A stretch of DNA of 64,000 nucleotides, taken from the NCBI RefSeq assembly GCF_932294415.1, contig NC_065536.1:30151354-30215353 (forward strand), written 5' to 3'. Source of the stretch: Quercus robur (Eukaryota > Streptophyta > Magnoliopsida > Fagales > Fagaceae). The notes under the pieces are model-generated. The model made no database searches. It had not been told where the DNA came from and saw nothing but the letters and a program-made list of their open reading frames with translations. Both the position numbers and the translations under genes were made by a program. Below are positions 46,269 through 58,852 of this stretch, one piece after another. Position 1 is the first letter of the stretch. The number at the start of each line of letters is the position of its first letter.

Positions 46269-47290
46269 CTGTGAACAATCAGAAAAGGCCACAACAGCAT
46301 AGAACAATATATGTGCATAACCAGTCAGTACCATGTAATTAACAAAGAGATATCATTCATACAAATTAACTTTGAACACTTAAACAATAAGCTGCTTAAT
46401 CAATCACATGGATAAACCAAGCCTAAGATAGGAAACACATGAGCAACATGGAGAAACTATCCTAAAGGCAGATATATTTCATTGAGACATATAATGGAAA
46501 GATGATATGACACACAATCAGTATTTTGAGGCTAACAGAAGCTCCCAACAGATTAACCTAATAAAGCATGCATATATATCACAGTAAAACTCACAACCTC
46601 AGAAAGAACAAATAGAAACAACTCAATCAGCTCAAAGTTCAGATTAAAATAGAAGAAACACTTAGCTAAGCACAAGATGAAGAGCAATAAGGATATGACT
46701 ATCATCACAAACTATAGCAACAGCATCCACAAGCTAAGCATAAACAAGGAGCAGAAACCGAAACATAAACCCATTTCAAAATCACAATCATATGCAAACA
46801 ATCAAAGGGGAAAAGCACAAAATCAAGTACAAAAGAGTGTAAAACTGAAAACCCATACCTGTAACTTGACGATTTTGAGCTACAAGAATGCAACAATGGA
46901 GATTGGAAATGGGAGCACGGAGTGTTTGGGAGGGAGATAGTTTAGAGAGAAGATGAACAGTCACAAAAGTTCGAGGGAAAACTGAAAAAGTTTAAAAACT
47001 GCTCCCGTTTCTGCAAAACACGCGATTTTTGCGACTTGATTAAGTCGCCACATAGTCGCCAGATCAAGCCACCAAAGCACACAAGAACAAAATTTTGAAA
47101 AATTTTTCTAAGTGTTTTTCGCGACTGGAAGGTCTACCCGCGAGTGAGTCGCGAGCTGAGCCGCGAAAATCTCTGAGTGAACCTCGCGACTGGACCTTCC
47201 ACTCGCGAACAAGTCGCCAAAAATGACCAGCGAAGATGCGACTGAGGCTCGCGACTTGACATACCTGCGACTGAGCCGCCAAAACAGGGC
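46269..47290 (-). promoter_or_regulatory. Putative internal promoter, leader and intron for ORF3 (element 3)
   Basis: Element sense: CGCGA cluster (47285-47020), TTTAAA in GCAGTTTTTAAACTT (46991-46996), leader with CTTTTGTGACTGTTCAT, donor ACAG/GTATGG (intron from 46858), acceptor TTCACAG (46269) at the ATG; intron 590 nt. Leader and box match element 1 while much of the intron differs. Confidence 0.5.
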
Positions 47291-48313
47291 AAAACTGTAA
47301 TTTTGAAATTTTCAGATTTTTCAAACAAAATACTTTCCAAAAACACCTAAAACACTCAAAAATCTTTTTGTGCTTGAATTAACAAAGATTGAGCATGTGA
47401 AAACACATTTTATCAAGTACAATCACACAAATGAATATGGTATTTATTGAACATAAACTTGTGTGTTGTGTGTGGATACCAACAATGAGATAATCCTTCG
47501 TCTAATGTGAAGCTTCAATGATCAATTCAACCAAGGCATACACAATTAGCACTAGATCATGTGACCAATCTCAATTATAGAAATATGTATATATGACCTC
47601 CCACACATCTTGATAACATAACTTGGAGCTTTTCATTTGACTCCACTTTCAATCATGACATTTGATCTTTTTGATTTTTTTGAGGCAATCATCTCTCATT
47701 GTGAGAGTGATATATGACATTTCACTTTAAAGAACAGGCCTTTGGCCTTTTTGAATTAACATTCACTTGAATATGAGGTCGCTTACCCTTTTTCCTAGTC
47801 AAATACTAGAATGTGCGACAGGCTTTTGCAGCTCAATATCTCTTTTCATTTGGAGATTTACATTTGGTGAGCTCTTTTTAGCAAAACAAAAAATAAAAAG
47901 TGGGAAGATATATAGACACAAGTCTATGCATGTCTCAAGATCAACATAACCATTCACTAATCATTCATGACAAGTTTGAAGATCTATTTACAACAATCAC
48001 ATAGATTTCAAGATTTTTCCCACAGTGATATGAGTGCATGAAAACAAGCAATGCTCGAAAATGCACAAAACCATTAGCACAAAGGTACAAGGCAAAACAA
48101 GTTTTAAGACAAAAACTCAACAAAGTCAATCAAGCTTTTTGATTTTCTAATTTTTATGTGATTTTTGACACAAGAAACAAAAAGATTGATAAAACAAAAT
48201 TAAAAATATTCACAAGAAGACAAGCAAACAACCATCATCAAAAACAGCAAACTAATCAAACAAACATAGTCACAAAGCATAGGAAGTATTAATGCATGGA
48301 TATGTTGTAATGC
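47291..48313. other. Non-coding block of element 3 between gag and ORF3 unit
   Basis: No ORF and no pol remnant; closely matches 24086-25040 of element 1. Confidence 0.7.
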
Positions 48314-50284
48314 TTATGCATGAGTACCCTTTTTCACCCACACGTCACTTGCGTTTGGGTTGATTTCCTTATAGGATTGGATACGAGAGTTAGGGCTTTC
48401 AAACCTTCGTGAGAAGCTTTCCAAGCAGTTGGTGAATGCACCAATCATCTTCATCACGTTCATCATTCCGGGATCTCCATTTTGATCTCTAGATTGATCA
48501 CCTGCCCAAATTCTCCTATCATTTCTGGGTCCTCCTGACCTTTGAGGAGTTGCACTGTTCTTTGCTCTCAGCTTTTGGCAATTTGGTCGAGTATGCCCTT
48601 GAAGTCCGCAATAATGGCACACAGAAGTTCCTCTAGGACCTCTTTGTGGTCGTGGACGTGACTTGGCACGAGATTCAGACCTGCCCACAGACTGATTATG
48701 GGGATTCAGCATCCGTTCGTCCACCACGTTCTTCTTCTCCTCCACCTCGAGCTTCACACCAGTAAGGTCAGCTACAACTGGATCTTTGGCCTTTACAAAC
48801 TTCACTTCTTTAGTGACATTTCCAGATGAACTACTTCCTCCGGTATATCCCAGTCCAGATTTGTCTGAAAAGCTCTTTTGAGATGATATAACATCATCTA
48901 ACTTCTTGGTGGTGACTCTCTCTATTTTAGCATTTGCTTGCACAACCTCATTCTCAAGAAATCTCACTTTTGTGTAAGTTTCGGACAACTCACCATTCAG
49001 TGTTTCTATCTCACATTTGGCCTCCCTATATCGAATTAGGAGACTTTTGTAGTCCTCCTCAGCCTTCTTCATTTTTCTCACAACAGCCTTGGCCACCCTT
49101 GTATATTCACCCGACTTCTCCAAGAGTGAGTTATAATTCTCTTGAAGATTTGCTGTGCTTTCATCTTCTTTAGCTTCTGATTCTTCAACAATTCCTAGTG
49201 ACTCATCATCACTATGTTCTCCAAGGTCTCGTACAAGCAGATTTAACTCATCCGAAGACTCAACATGAGCAATAGTCATAAAAGCTGAATAGTTCCCCTC
49301 TCCATCACAGCTCTCTTCAGATTCTGAGTCAGACGAGTCTGAATCACTCAAGGTCGTGGCATACACTTTGCCTTTCGATTTCAAATAATTCGGACATTCC
49401 TTCTTAAAGTGTTCATGCCCGTTACATTCAAAACAAGTGACACCTTGTGTGAGTTGGGATTCTTTTCCATCTTTCTTTTTGAAATCCCTCTTCTCCCTTC
49501 CAGAACTTTGGAATTTTCTTTTATCATCAAATTTGCCATTATTTTTGAATTTCAAAAACTTTCTGAAATTTTTGACAAGATAGGCTACATCTTTGTCAAC
49601 CACATCTTCTCCCGATGAGTCTTGATCTTCCACCTTCTCATTAATGGTCTTTAGAGCAAGGGATTTACTCTCCTGTTGATTGGGCAGCGACATCTCATAA
49701 GTCTGCAGAGAACCAACCAGCTCCTGTACTTTGATGTCGTCAAGATCCTTGCTCTCTTCAATGGCTGTCACTTTAGAACGAAAACTTTCCGGCAATGATC
49801 GAAGGATCTTCCTTACAATCTTTAAGTCCTCCGTTTTCTCCCCCAAGTTAAACTTACTGACAACCACCTCATTTAGCTTCCCATAGAAAGAGTCAAAAGA
49901 CTCATCCTCACCCATTTTAAGCTCCTCAAACCGAGTGGTCAGCATTTGTAACTTGGTGTCTTTCACTTTCTTCGTGCCTTCATAAGTGGTTTCCAGAATC
50001 TCTCATGCTTCTTTGGCAATGGTAATGTGAGAAATCCTGTGAAATTTATCTGGAGACACACCACAGAAAATAGCATTGAGTGCTTTACTGTTAGCATTAG
50101 ATGCAGCAAGTGCTGCCTTATCCCATGTGGATTTGGCTGCCTCAGGTTTGGTCCAACCAATCTCAATAACATCCCAAACAGATTCATCAATAGAACACAG
50201 AAAAGCTCTCATACGAACCTTCCAAAAAGCATAATTACTACCATCAAAATATGGAGGTACATTTAGGGATTGAGACCTATCCAT
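48314..50284 (-). pseudogene. gag of element 3 (one in-frame stop)
   Basis: Frame of 656 codons from ATG 50282-50284 to 48314, broken only by TGA at 50003-50005 where a Trp (TGG) is expected (AKEA-stop-EILETT). Order: gag N-terminal domain (PPYFDGSNYAFWKVRMRAFL; VRKILRSLPESFRSKVTAIEESK), first knuckle CFECNGHEHFKKEC near residue 284, acidic Ser/Asp stretch, long coiled coil (VVRKMKKAEEDYKSLL...ETLNGELSETYTKV), and second knuckle CHYCGLQGHTRPNC near residue 550. The end is DVWVKKGTHA and stop, exactly where protease would follow in a gag-pol element. Packages element RNA. A single substitution separates it from an open frame; somatic or allelic copies may be intact. Confidence 0.88.
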
Positions 50285-50339
50285 CTCAAAAGGGAGTCAA
50301 GGATCACACAATGGTAATGAAACCAACAACAGTGTACCC

Positions 50340-50351
50340 GCTCTGATACCA
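50340..50351 (-). promoter_or_regulatory. Primer-binding site of element 3
   Basis: Element-sense TGGTATCAGAGC, a perfect initiator tRNA-Met type site two bases after the 5' LTR. Confidence 0.92.
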
Positions 50352-50353
50352 AT

Positions 50354-51465
50354 TGAAAGTTCAAAAACGTGTACAAAACACCTTTGAACGTTTAGACCCC
50401 CAAAATACAACTTAACCAAATCAAGCAATATGTCAAACAACAAGTGTGCGGAAACTTAACACATGCTATAATATGAAATTGGTTAAACAACTATCTAAGC
50501 CATAACAAAATTAAAACCACAGCAGATAAAATAAAGGCAAAGATGGAGAAGAAGGAAGATGCAAACACAAAGACAACACGCGATGTGTTATCGAAGAGGA
50601 AACCGAAGTCCTCGGCGAAAAACCTCTCCGCCGCCCTCCAAGCGGTAATCAATCCACTAGAAAATACAGTTGGGATACAAGGACAGCAATAGACCCTCCA
50701 AGCCTAATCTACCCAGTGCACCTAAGCCCTCCAAGCTTCTTGCTCCAACGAGGTTGCGCCGAACCTTTTTCTTTTCTAGCTTCCCGGATTCCGCTACTAG
50801 ACCGTAGCATCAACCAATGAAGATTGGCTCCTTCCTAACTGCTTCCCAGAACTCCAAACAACTGTCTCACAGAGATGATAATGGTGAGAACCAGGTTTGG
50901 TATAATGCCTCTCAAGGATTTGACAATGGAGAGGAAGAGAGTAAGGGAATTTGAAGAGACTCTAAGGTATAGATTGTGGGTGAAGCAATCTGGTTTTTCT
51001 TTAGGGTTTCTCTCTCAAAATTCTCTCTGGAAGCTCTCTTTCAATCGTGGGTTAAAGGGGTATTTATACTGGAGTGGGAGAGGAATGTGAAACGTCAGGT
51101 TTTTACAAAACAGGGGTGGCTCGCGGCTTGACCTCGCGGCTTAACCAAGTCGCGAGATCCAGTCGCGAGTTAACCGTATGGCCAGTTGTCCTGTTTTGTC
51201 CTGTAGTGCTCCAGCTAGCATGACTGTTCATCTTCCAGCATGCTTGGCACGTGTGCAGCTTCTGGCAGCTTGCAGCCGCGAGTCCACCCGCGAGTCCCAG
51301 CCGCAAGTCTCTGTTTTCTTGCACACTCTTGAGCAAACTTCACTCTATCTCACTCACTACCCTTACAACAAACCCACCTAAATACAGGGTAACTAAATGC
51401 TGAATTACAAGCAAATTTGGCACGGAATAAAGCCAATTAGATGGTTGAATAAATTCAACCTTACA
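50354..51465 (-). repeat. 5' LTR of element 3 (family A)
   Basis: 1112 bp, TG...CA ends, TATAAATA box near 51061-51068 in element sense, CGCGA cluster upstream of it (51120-51310). Confidence 0.93.
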
Positions 51466-53746
51466 AGATTAGCAACTAGATTCTTAGTGGCCATGTTCAC
51501 TACATTCATTACACAAGTTGACATTAGTACATACATTTTTAAATTTTATTTCCAAAAATCCAACTAGACCATGATATTCCTTTCTACATAATGAGATTGA
51601 AAATTTCGCTAAGCTCATAATCATCTCTCACTATGTAAATTGGAATAACACATCTAATTGATTTTAAATAAAATTTTGTGAAGAATAAAACATCACACCA
51701 TCCACATATTAAATCATACATATAACATGTGTCCATACATCTTTGTGCACAACACATTGTGCATGGGCTCCACTATAAGCCCTATTGGTAATTTCATACA
51801 ACATGCTAAGACAAAATTTGAAAATTATAGGTGACCGTGAAACACAACCCTTTACATGGCCTCCAAAATTAAATTACACAGCCTTAAATTACATTGCCAA
51901 AAACAATGGCCCAAAAATAAATTGCCAAAAACATTGGCCCAAAAAATTACATATTCAAGTACCCTACTACAAAGATTCTATTTGTAATTAAAAAAATTGG
52001 GGATGCCATGTTACCAAATAATTTGAAAAATTGTCTTATCCATCCATAATAGCAATAGATAAAAATATACAGGTTGCAAAAATTACCAATACAATCTCTA
52101 ACTATAGAGATGAGCCAAAGAGTCTCATAAACCCTTTGGATACATATTTATCAATGCATTCATAAAATATCAATTCAATCATATCACAATATGTTAAAAA
52201 GACATCATAAATTAATTCAAAAATTAAATAAATTCCATGCATAATTATACAGAAAATTAGAAAACTAATTTCACAATTTTATCATATTTTCACAATTTTA
52301 TTTTAACATTTCAGTTAAAATAAAATTGCCATCACAATTACATGTATTAAATATATGTCATACTAGAAAAAGATGTCTAATAAACAAGAACGTTTATAAT
52401 ATAATAAGAAAACCCGCTGTGCATGTTATAACATTTGATTTTCACATAATTTTCTGTATTGTTATAAGTTATAAGTTATTGCTACATAAGCAATAACTAA
52501 AAAATCCATATCTTGCAAAGTTAGCATTTGTAAACTATTGTAAACAAATCCACATAGCATTTGTAAACAATAGTGTCAGACCCACATAGCCACTCAACAT
52601 GTGGCTTATTTCATTGCACAATTTCCTTGTTGAAGGAAACAACAAGTATAAGAATTTGTGTGTAACTAATAAACCAAGTCACCAATGTGGGGCTCATCGC
52701 TTTAATTTATGGATAACCAGTCAAGCACTAAGCACAGTGGTACACACATGGTAAACTACTACACGACAATTTTAAATGAGTGGAAAACGTATTTTCTTTT
52801 ACTATTCATCACAACAATTTTTCGGATTACATGTAAACATTCAAAAAATTACAACTTTTTATTTCTCTCTACATGCCATAGCATGCTTCTAAAAATTATA
52901 GTTCTGAAAATTGAAAATTACTTAAACTTTTAATTTTAGCATGCATATAGGATTACATTTATCAGAGATCATGGCATTATTCAAGAGTGAAAACAGCATA
53001 AAATTGAATAGTTATATACTTTACTAGAGGTCATATAGACACATACCTTTGGTGGAACAGATCACCAAATTGTCGGATCTTGTTCTTTTCTTGCTTTAAG
53101 AACTCCTCACAATCTTCTTTGTGGGACACCTCCAAGTCACAAGAGAGGCTACTAGAGTCTCTCCTAATTTCTACACTCCAAATTCTAGGGAACAGTTGAC
53201 GATGTCCCAGAGAGATGGCTTATTTTGAGTGAGCACTCAAAAACTATACATATGTTCACTCACTGTATCTCTTATTAATCTGACTGATGTAGGAGTATTT
53301 CAAATACTAGTAGAGATTCACTTACAATCAAATATATGTGATCCCTAAAAGATCTCATCTGTTAAGTTTAAATTACTCTCCTATTGATATTGATAACTCA
53401 TATCAATATCTGTTAAGTTTAAATTACTCCACTACTAATATTGATAATTCATACCAATATCAGTTAGTTTAAATTTAAACTTACTTATCAAATAACCCAT
53501 GTGGACGATCCATGGGCCATGATTTATGAGTTGGGTCAAAACCAGCCCAATTTCTAATATATATCCTACACGTATTTTTACAATTTTAAATAAGATTACA
53601 CTCTGTATGCTATTAGATCTAAGAAATAAAATCTTAATCAATATATGAGCTATCTCCGTTTTAAGTGAAATAGAAAAGAATCTTGTTCCATTTAACCTAA
53701 TAATACCAAATGTGGCTTTTATTGTTATTGCTTGCTGATCACTTAC
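51466..53746. other. AT-rich non-coding region
   Basis: No gene seen. The 3' exon expected for the adjacent SABATH relic was searched for on the minus strand and not found. A 51-bp tandem duplication lies at 53358-53459 (both copies begin TCTGTTAAGTTTAAATTACT). Confidence 0.6.
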
Positions 53747-54386
53747 CTCTTCCACCATTTCCATGAGACTGGATGCCATAAGATCAAACATGAGGCAGGG
53801 AGACTAGAATAGGGCATCCCATTTTGACATGCAGGCATGATTATAATCGTCATCCCTGCGGCCACAAGTTCTTTAGCTCTAGCATTTAAAAAGTTTTCCA
53901 CGTCCATGGCAAATTGAATAGAATAAGCATTAACAACTTCATGGGGGGCATTGGTATAGTGAATCCTCCCTTTGTTCCAAGCTTGTAGCTCCTTTGGCAA
54001 CTTAGAAAGCCAATTCATTGCATAAGAAGTATGCACAAAATGAATAGAGGAGTCTGGGAACAATTGCTCATAGAATGATCCTGGAACTCCAGCTACAAAA
54101 TATTGTCTATCTTGTGGCAGAGAGGTGAAGAGGATATTGAAATCGTTCAAGGCGAGATCATTAAAGAAAACTTGGAATCTAGGCATTTGAGAATCAGGGC
54201 ATTGTATTGGAATTTTTGTTCCATAACTTTTATTACACTATTCATTGCAATGAAGGTATTTGGTCCAGCTGCACATCCCAAGTCCACAACGCAAATGGTG
54301 CCTGAAGCAGAAGAAAGGCTTTTCACGTCAAACTTCTCAACAATCTCCTCATCGACTTTTTCCTTTAGGAGATTTGTGCACTGTCT
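53747..54386 (-). pseudogene. SABATH methyltransferase relic (exon 2 only)
   Basis: The exon starts after an acceptor TTTTGCAG (at 54387) and ends at a donor GAG/GTAAGT (53747), the same boundaries as in the intact copy at 60.6-61.26 kb. It encodes RQCTNLLKEKVDEEIVEKFD, the SAM-binding VVDLGCAAGPNTF, FQVFFNDLALNDFN, a PQDRQYFVAGVPGSFYEQLF segment, HTSYAMNWLSKLPKEL and AWNKGRIHYTNAPHEVVNAY. Frameshifts occur near 54180 (before FQVFFND) and near 53790 (before MFDLMASSLMEMVEE). Neither exon 1 nor the C-terminal exon is nearby. A dead tandem duplicate of the downstream gene on the same strand. Confidence 0.88.
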
Positions 54387-55035
54387 CTGCAAAATTAGGT
54401 TACTAAATAGTGGCGACTCCAGGAATTTTGTCCAGGGTATTCCTATTCCACTTTGAAAAAATTTCAGGTCATTTCGGTCTATCTCGGGTGTTTCGGGACA
54501 TTTCAGTAAATACCGGCCGAAATTCAATATTTGGCTTAAAAAAAAATATATAAAAAAATCTTAAAACCAAAACAAATTTGCATTCTGTACACCGAAAAAC
54601 CTCAAAAGGAAAAAAAAAAAAATGAAAAAAAAAGAAATGAATAAAGGTACCTGTACAATAAACTATAAGTTCATTTGAAATATTAATAAAATTATTAATT
54701 ATTATTGTTTAGTTGTTTCATAAATTTGTTTGTCTTTTATAAACTATAATTTTTTGTATTGTTGTTTTATTAATTATTAAATTATTAATTATTATTTAGC
54801 CTAACATAATTTAATTTGTATGTTTTTTTATAATGTATTAATTAATTAAATTATTAATTATTGGTATTTAGTTGCTTCATTAATTTTTTCTTATGTCTTT
54901 CTCTCTTTAATTTTTTAGCCTAACATGCCTTTCTCTCATTGGTAGAAAATCTACCACCTATCTTCAAAAATTATTTTTTTTTTCATCTCATTAATTCCTA
55001 GGCAGGTTGTATACAACTGACTTGCACTTTAGTGG
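54387..55035. other. Intergenic, AT-rich
   Basis: No feature seen apart from A runs and a repeated AATTATTAATTATTA-type stretch (54680-54870). Confidence 0.6.
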
Positions 55036-55518
55036 ATGGAGACTTTTGACTTGACTTTTCATTCGTACATGAATGACGCATTGGAGAAAGCCCTGCCAGA
55101 GGAGCTAGTGAAATCTTTGAAGGAGGAGGGATCATTGAAGGCGGGATCAATCCGGGTCGAGGTGGATGTGGAAGAGCTGGATTTAGAAGAAATAGATTAC
55201 GAAAGGCTAAAGCTGAAGAAAATTTCTTTTGTGTTGGAAGAGCAGGTTAGTGCAATGAAAGATTTTAAGGGGAAGAGAGGATTGGATTTGGAGGGATCAA
55301 TCATCTAGGTACCTATGGAAGAGGTGGATCTAGAAGAAGTAGATTATGAAGGGCTAAAGCGGAAAATTTATTTGGTCTTTAGTTTCCACTTTTCACTTCT
55401 CACTTTTCAAGCTCTCTTTGGTCTCCAGTCTCAAGACTCTTCTCCTGCTGCCCCTGTCATCACTATGTCTCTACCTCACTCTCTTTCCACCATGTCTCTA
55501 CCTCTATTGGCTTATTGA
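55036..55518 (+). other. Unassigned open frames with a repeated acidic motif
   Basis: ATG 55036 opens a 90-codon frame with a helical, charged composition (ALEKALPEELVKSLKEEGSL, then ELDLEEIDYERLK). After its stop, ATG 55315 opens 67 codons beginning MEEVDLEEVDYEGLKRK. The shared (E)xxDLEExDYExLK segment shows a partial internal duplication about 140 bp apart. No family recognised, and no promoter or splice evidence. It may be a degraded gene piece or a short exon. Confidence 0.3.
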
Positions 55519-55748
55519 CGGAGTACCAATGTTGGGTAGCTTTTTAATGATCTGCCTAGTACTATTACAAGTTTGACTATTCAATGTTTTCTAATATTTT
55601 GATTTTTCATCTGAAAACTAAACTTTTTTTTTTAATGGTACAGTTTGATATTTTCCTAATTGAAGTTTGATTTTTTTTTTTTTTTTTTTTTTTTTGGAAG
55701 CATCTTGAAGTTTTCAATTTGGTCATTCAAAATCAAAACTGTTTGTTC

Positions 55749-56591
55749 TGTTTAGACCCTTACAAATCAGATTTATTTAACCTAATTAATTAGCCAAGTA
55801 GTTACTGAGATTAATTATGAAATCTAGGTTAAACACATGCAAACATATTGCTTAGTGCGAAAAATTAAAGAAGATAGTAATATAATGACTCAAGAAAACC
55901 AATGAAATCAACTATTTCAAGGTAAAAAATCTAGGGAGAATTCAACCTAACTATCCTCAAAGTAAACAAATCCACTACGATAGAATGGAAGTTTACAATA
56001 GATTTAAACTCTAAATCTAAAGTTACCTCTTGTAGAATTTATTAGCATGATCACGTGCAGCTTGACTCCACGGAATCTTCTATCTTTAATTTGCTAAACA
56101 CAAACTCTCACGTTTGTGACTTTGAGATCCTACTCAAAGGTTTTAGATCATCATTAGTAGTAGATTTTTATGCAGCAATTTGTTTACACCAGTTCTTGAT
56201 TGTAGATCTCTTATTCTAGCAGATGCTTGTTGAGTTAGAAGGTAAAGAAACCTCTTAAATCTCATAGGAGTAACTCACAAGATTTCCAAGGACTTGTAAA
56301 ACATAGTTTGGGTTTTCCTTTTATACCTAGTAGTGTTTCACTCAAACCCTAAACGTTTTCGTGGGCTTTGGGTCTGATTTAAAATCTGTTGTCTACAATT
56401 TTTGATCAGTTAAGCCTGATTTTCGATCGCTCGAGGTTCACAGAAATTGAACTCTTCTTTTTGTAACTTGCATGTTTTTAAATTTTGACTTGAACAATCA
56501 TTAGTAATGTTTAACACCTAATCTAGACATGTTTTGATCTTGGTTTGCCAACATACATAAATTTAGAAATCTAAATATTTAGAACCTAACA
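55749..56591 (-). repeat. Solo LTR, family B, minus orientation
   Basis: Plus-strand start TGTTTAGACCCTTACAAATC and end TTAGAACCTAACA. It shares with 36830-37651 the words TTAATTAGCCAAG, CTAACTATCCTCAA and TTGGTTTGCCAACAT, and a TCGATCG-type palindrome region. No polypurine tract or PBS next to it. More diverged than the other two copies. Confidence 0.75.
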
Positions 56592-58852
56592 AAAACCATT
56601 GGTAACAACTTGTTGTACTTGGATGCAAATTAAATATTTATTAATATTTTAGGATATATTATGTTGAAACTTAAGTATATTTATTTTATTAGTATAAATG
56701 TAGTAATATATGATATACAAATTACATTATATTGATGCATATATATATATAGATGAATGTATAATTTATATGATTATTTAACATATAAAGTCACTATTAA
56801 AGTGTCTTTTGTTTTTTTTTTTTTTTTTCCTCCAAAAATATGTAGGATATTACAATTCACGATCTGAACTTATAATCCTTGATCTCATCTACTTTCCACG
56901 ATCATACATAGAATTACAACTTTGACAGCTTTGATTTGAAGGCTTTTTTCATCAAAAATTTATTTACTGATTTATTGAAAGTATATTTGTACCTTCAAAA
57001 AAATAGGTTTAAGAAAATTGTACATACACAAATTAAATAATAAATTAATTAAAAGAAAAAGTTAATTAAAATGTGAAACCATGACAGGAGAATGCTAGGA
57101 ATCAATGTGTCTCAAGGTGAATACTCAACTAATGATGTTTTATACCCTAGAACAAATTAAAAGAGTTTCAGAATTTGAAGTTGCGACTTGATTATTTGAG
57201 AAATCAAGGGAACTACAATAATAAGAAAATCCATTTATTTTTTTTGTCAATTATTCTTCAAATAGTAGTTGATTATCATTACATTCTCATCTACGTATGT
57301 GTCCCCAAAATAAATAAATAAATAAATAAAAAAACAAAACAAAAAAAATGCATGTCCCAAAATCCAATGACAGACTTTTCCAATAAAAAATATTTATATT
57401 TTTCTTATTTATTCTTCGGATATTAGCTCGTTAGCCACCATTAAGGGTGACAAAATCAATCCAAACTCATTTGCCCATCAAAACCCACCCACTTAAAAGA
57501 GACTCAAACCCACCCAATTATTAATCGGGTTAAATGGGTATTAACCCAACTAACATTAATATTTATTGGGTTTTGATTGGGTACCCAATTAGATCCAATT
57601 ATGATCCAAGTATATTTCTACAAATCACCCAAGTGGACAGTGGCTTTAATTTTTAATTTTTATCATGTACGGCTGAAGACTCCAAGTGGATTATATAAAT
57701 CACTGTCATTTTCTAGAAGAAAAAAAAAAAAAAAAAAAAAAAACCATTGTCACTAATGGTGGCAGTGGTGGTGACCATACATTGAGGGTTTATTTTGTCA
57801 AAAATTGAAGGTGAAAAATAATAAAAACGAAGAGAGACAGAGAGAATCAACCCAAGGCTATAATGCTATAGTATATTATTAGAAATGGACTGAATGAACG
57901 TCCAACTAGGGTTTATATACTCTGGAACTTTTGAGGAAAGCAACACCAAATGAGAGGGTTCATTATTACTTTATTATATCGATTGACGTTGAGAGAGCTC
58001 TAGGTTTTATATATACTTGATTGTGGTCCTTGTTTCGTACATGAACAATAATAGTTTAAACAGGGAACGTTCTAGTCTATACTAATTCTTGTAAACTTTG
58101 ATAAATTTATGAATCCACTGTCTTCATTATCAAGAAAAGGTTTTGTATAATTAATCTTACATAGGTAATCCTTTTTCTTTGGGCAAATAAATTCATCAAA
58201 TTTGACTTTGACAGAAGATTAGACAATTCTTCAGAAGATAAAATGAAAGTGTTTTTTTTTTTTTTTTTTGGATGAATATAAATGAAATAGTTTTGCATGC
58301 ATTAATGCAATAAGATCATGGAGCACAAAACCAAATCCAATGCTAGTTTCTTCCATTCTAACAAGATGAAGCCAATTTTGAAATGGCAATATCTTCCATC
58401 TTGAGATAAATATAAGCAATTGTAGTAGTGGTACAAGCATATTAAACACAACTCTTGCTTGGGGTCACGAGGGTTTGTCCTTATTGCTGCCCTTTTATAT
58501 ATGTCGAGATAAATGTAAGAATTCTCTGTTGCTGTCCATACCACCTAAACCCTTACAGGTTTTATACAAAAGGTCACTTTGCTTTCCATACCATTTGAAA
58601 AATATCCACTACATTCAGGGTAGTGCCCATTTCACAATGCATACGTTTTACTTAGCCCTATAAAAGAATATGGCTAGATATGTTGCAGGCCATTATATTC
58701 AACCCATGAAATTTTCAAATTTATTAACTTTGCAAACCTTGTCTCACAAAAGATAAGTACATAACCATTTCAGCAAGAAATGAGTCTTAAGATTAATACA
58801 AATTGAATTATTTCAGAATGAAATAAGTCTCACATGATTAATACAAATTACA
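56592..58852. other. Intergenic, AT-rich
   Basis: No supported gene. Poly-A run at 57720-57743, AAAT run near 57310, and a segment rich in CCCACCCA / GGGT words (57450-57620) resembling those at 31.9, 33.6 and 62.9 kb. Confidence 0.6.

Larger units (their letters stand above)
43238..51465 (-). mobile_element. Element 3: family A Sirevirus-like element, gag and ORF3, no pol
   Basis: Minus orientation: 5' LTR (50354-51465), PBS, gag (50284-48314), about 2 kb non-coding, intact ORF3 (46268-45246), polypurine tracts, 3' LTR (43238-44354). LTRs differ by about ten substitutions and one 12-bp indel by eye, so the insertion is young. The right flank is AGATT. The left flank reads CTTAGATC, consistent with AGATT plus a 9-bp deletion that removed the LTR terminus. 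No protease, integrase or RT is present. It resembles the TR-GAG class of gag-only non-autonomous elements but also carries ORF3. It shares LTR and non-coding blocks with element 1, which has pol but no gag. Confidence 0.9.

Noticed and set aside
53435..53791. 118-codon minus frame as a gene
   Set aside because: Only the first part is SABATH exon 2; the rest reads through the donor GTAAGT into intron sequence.
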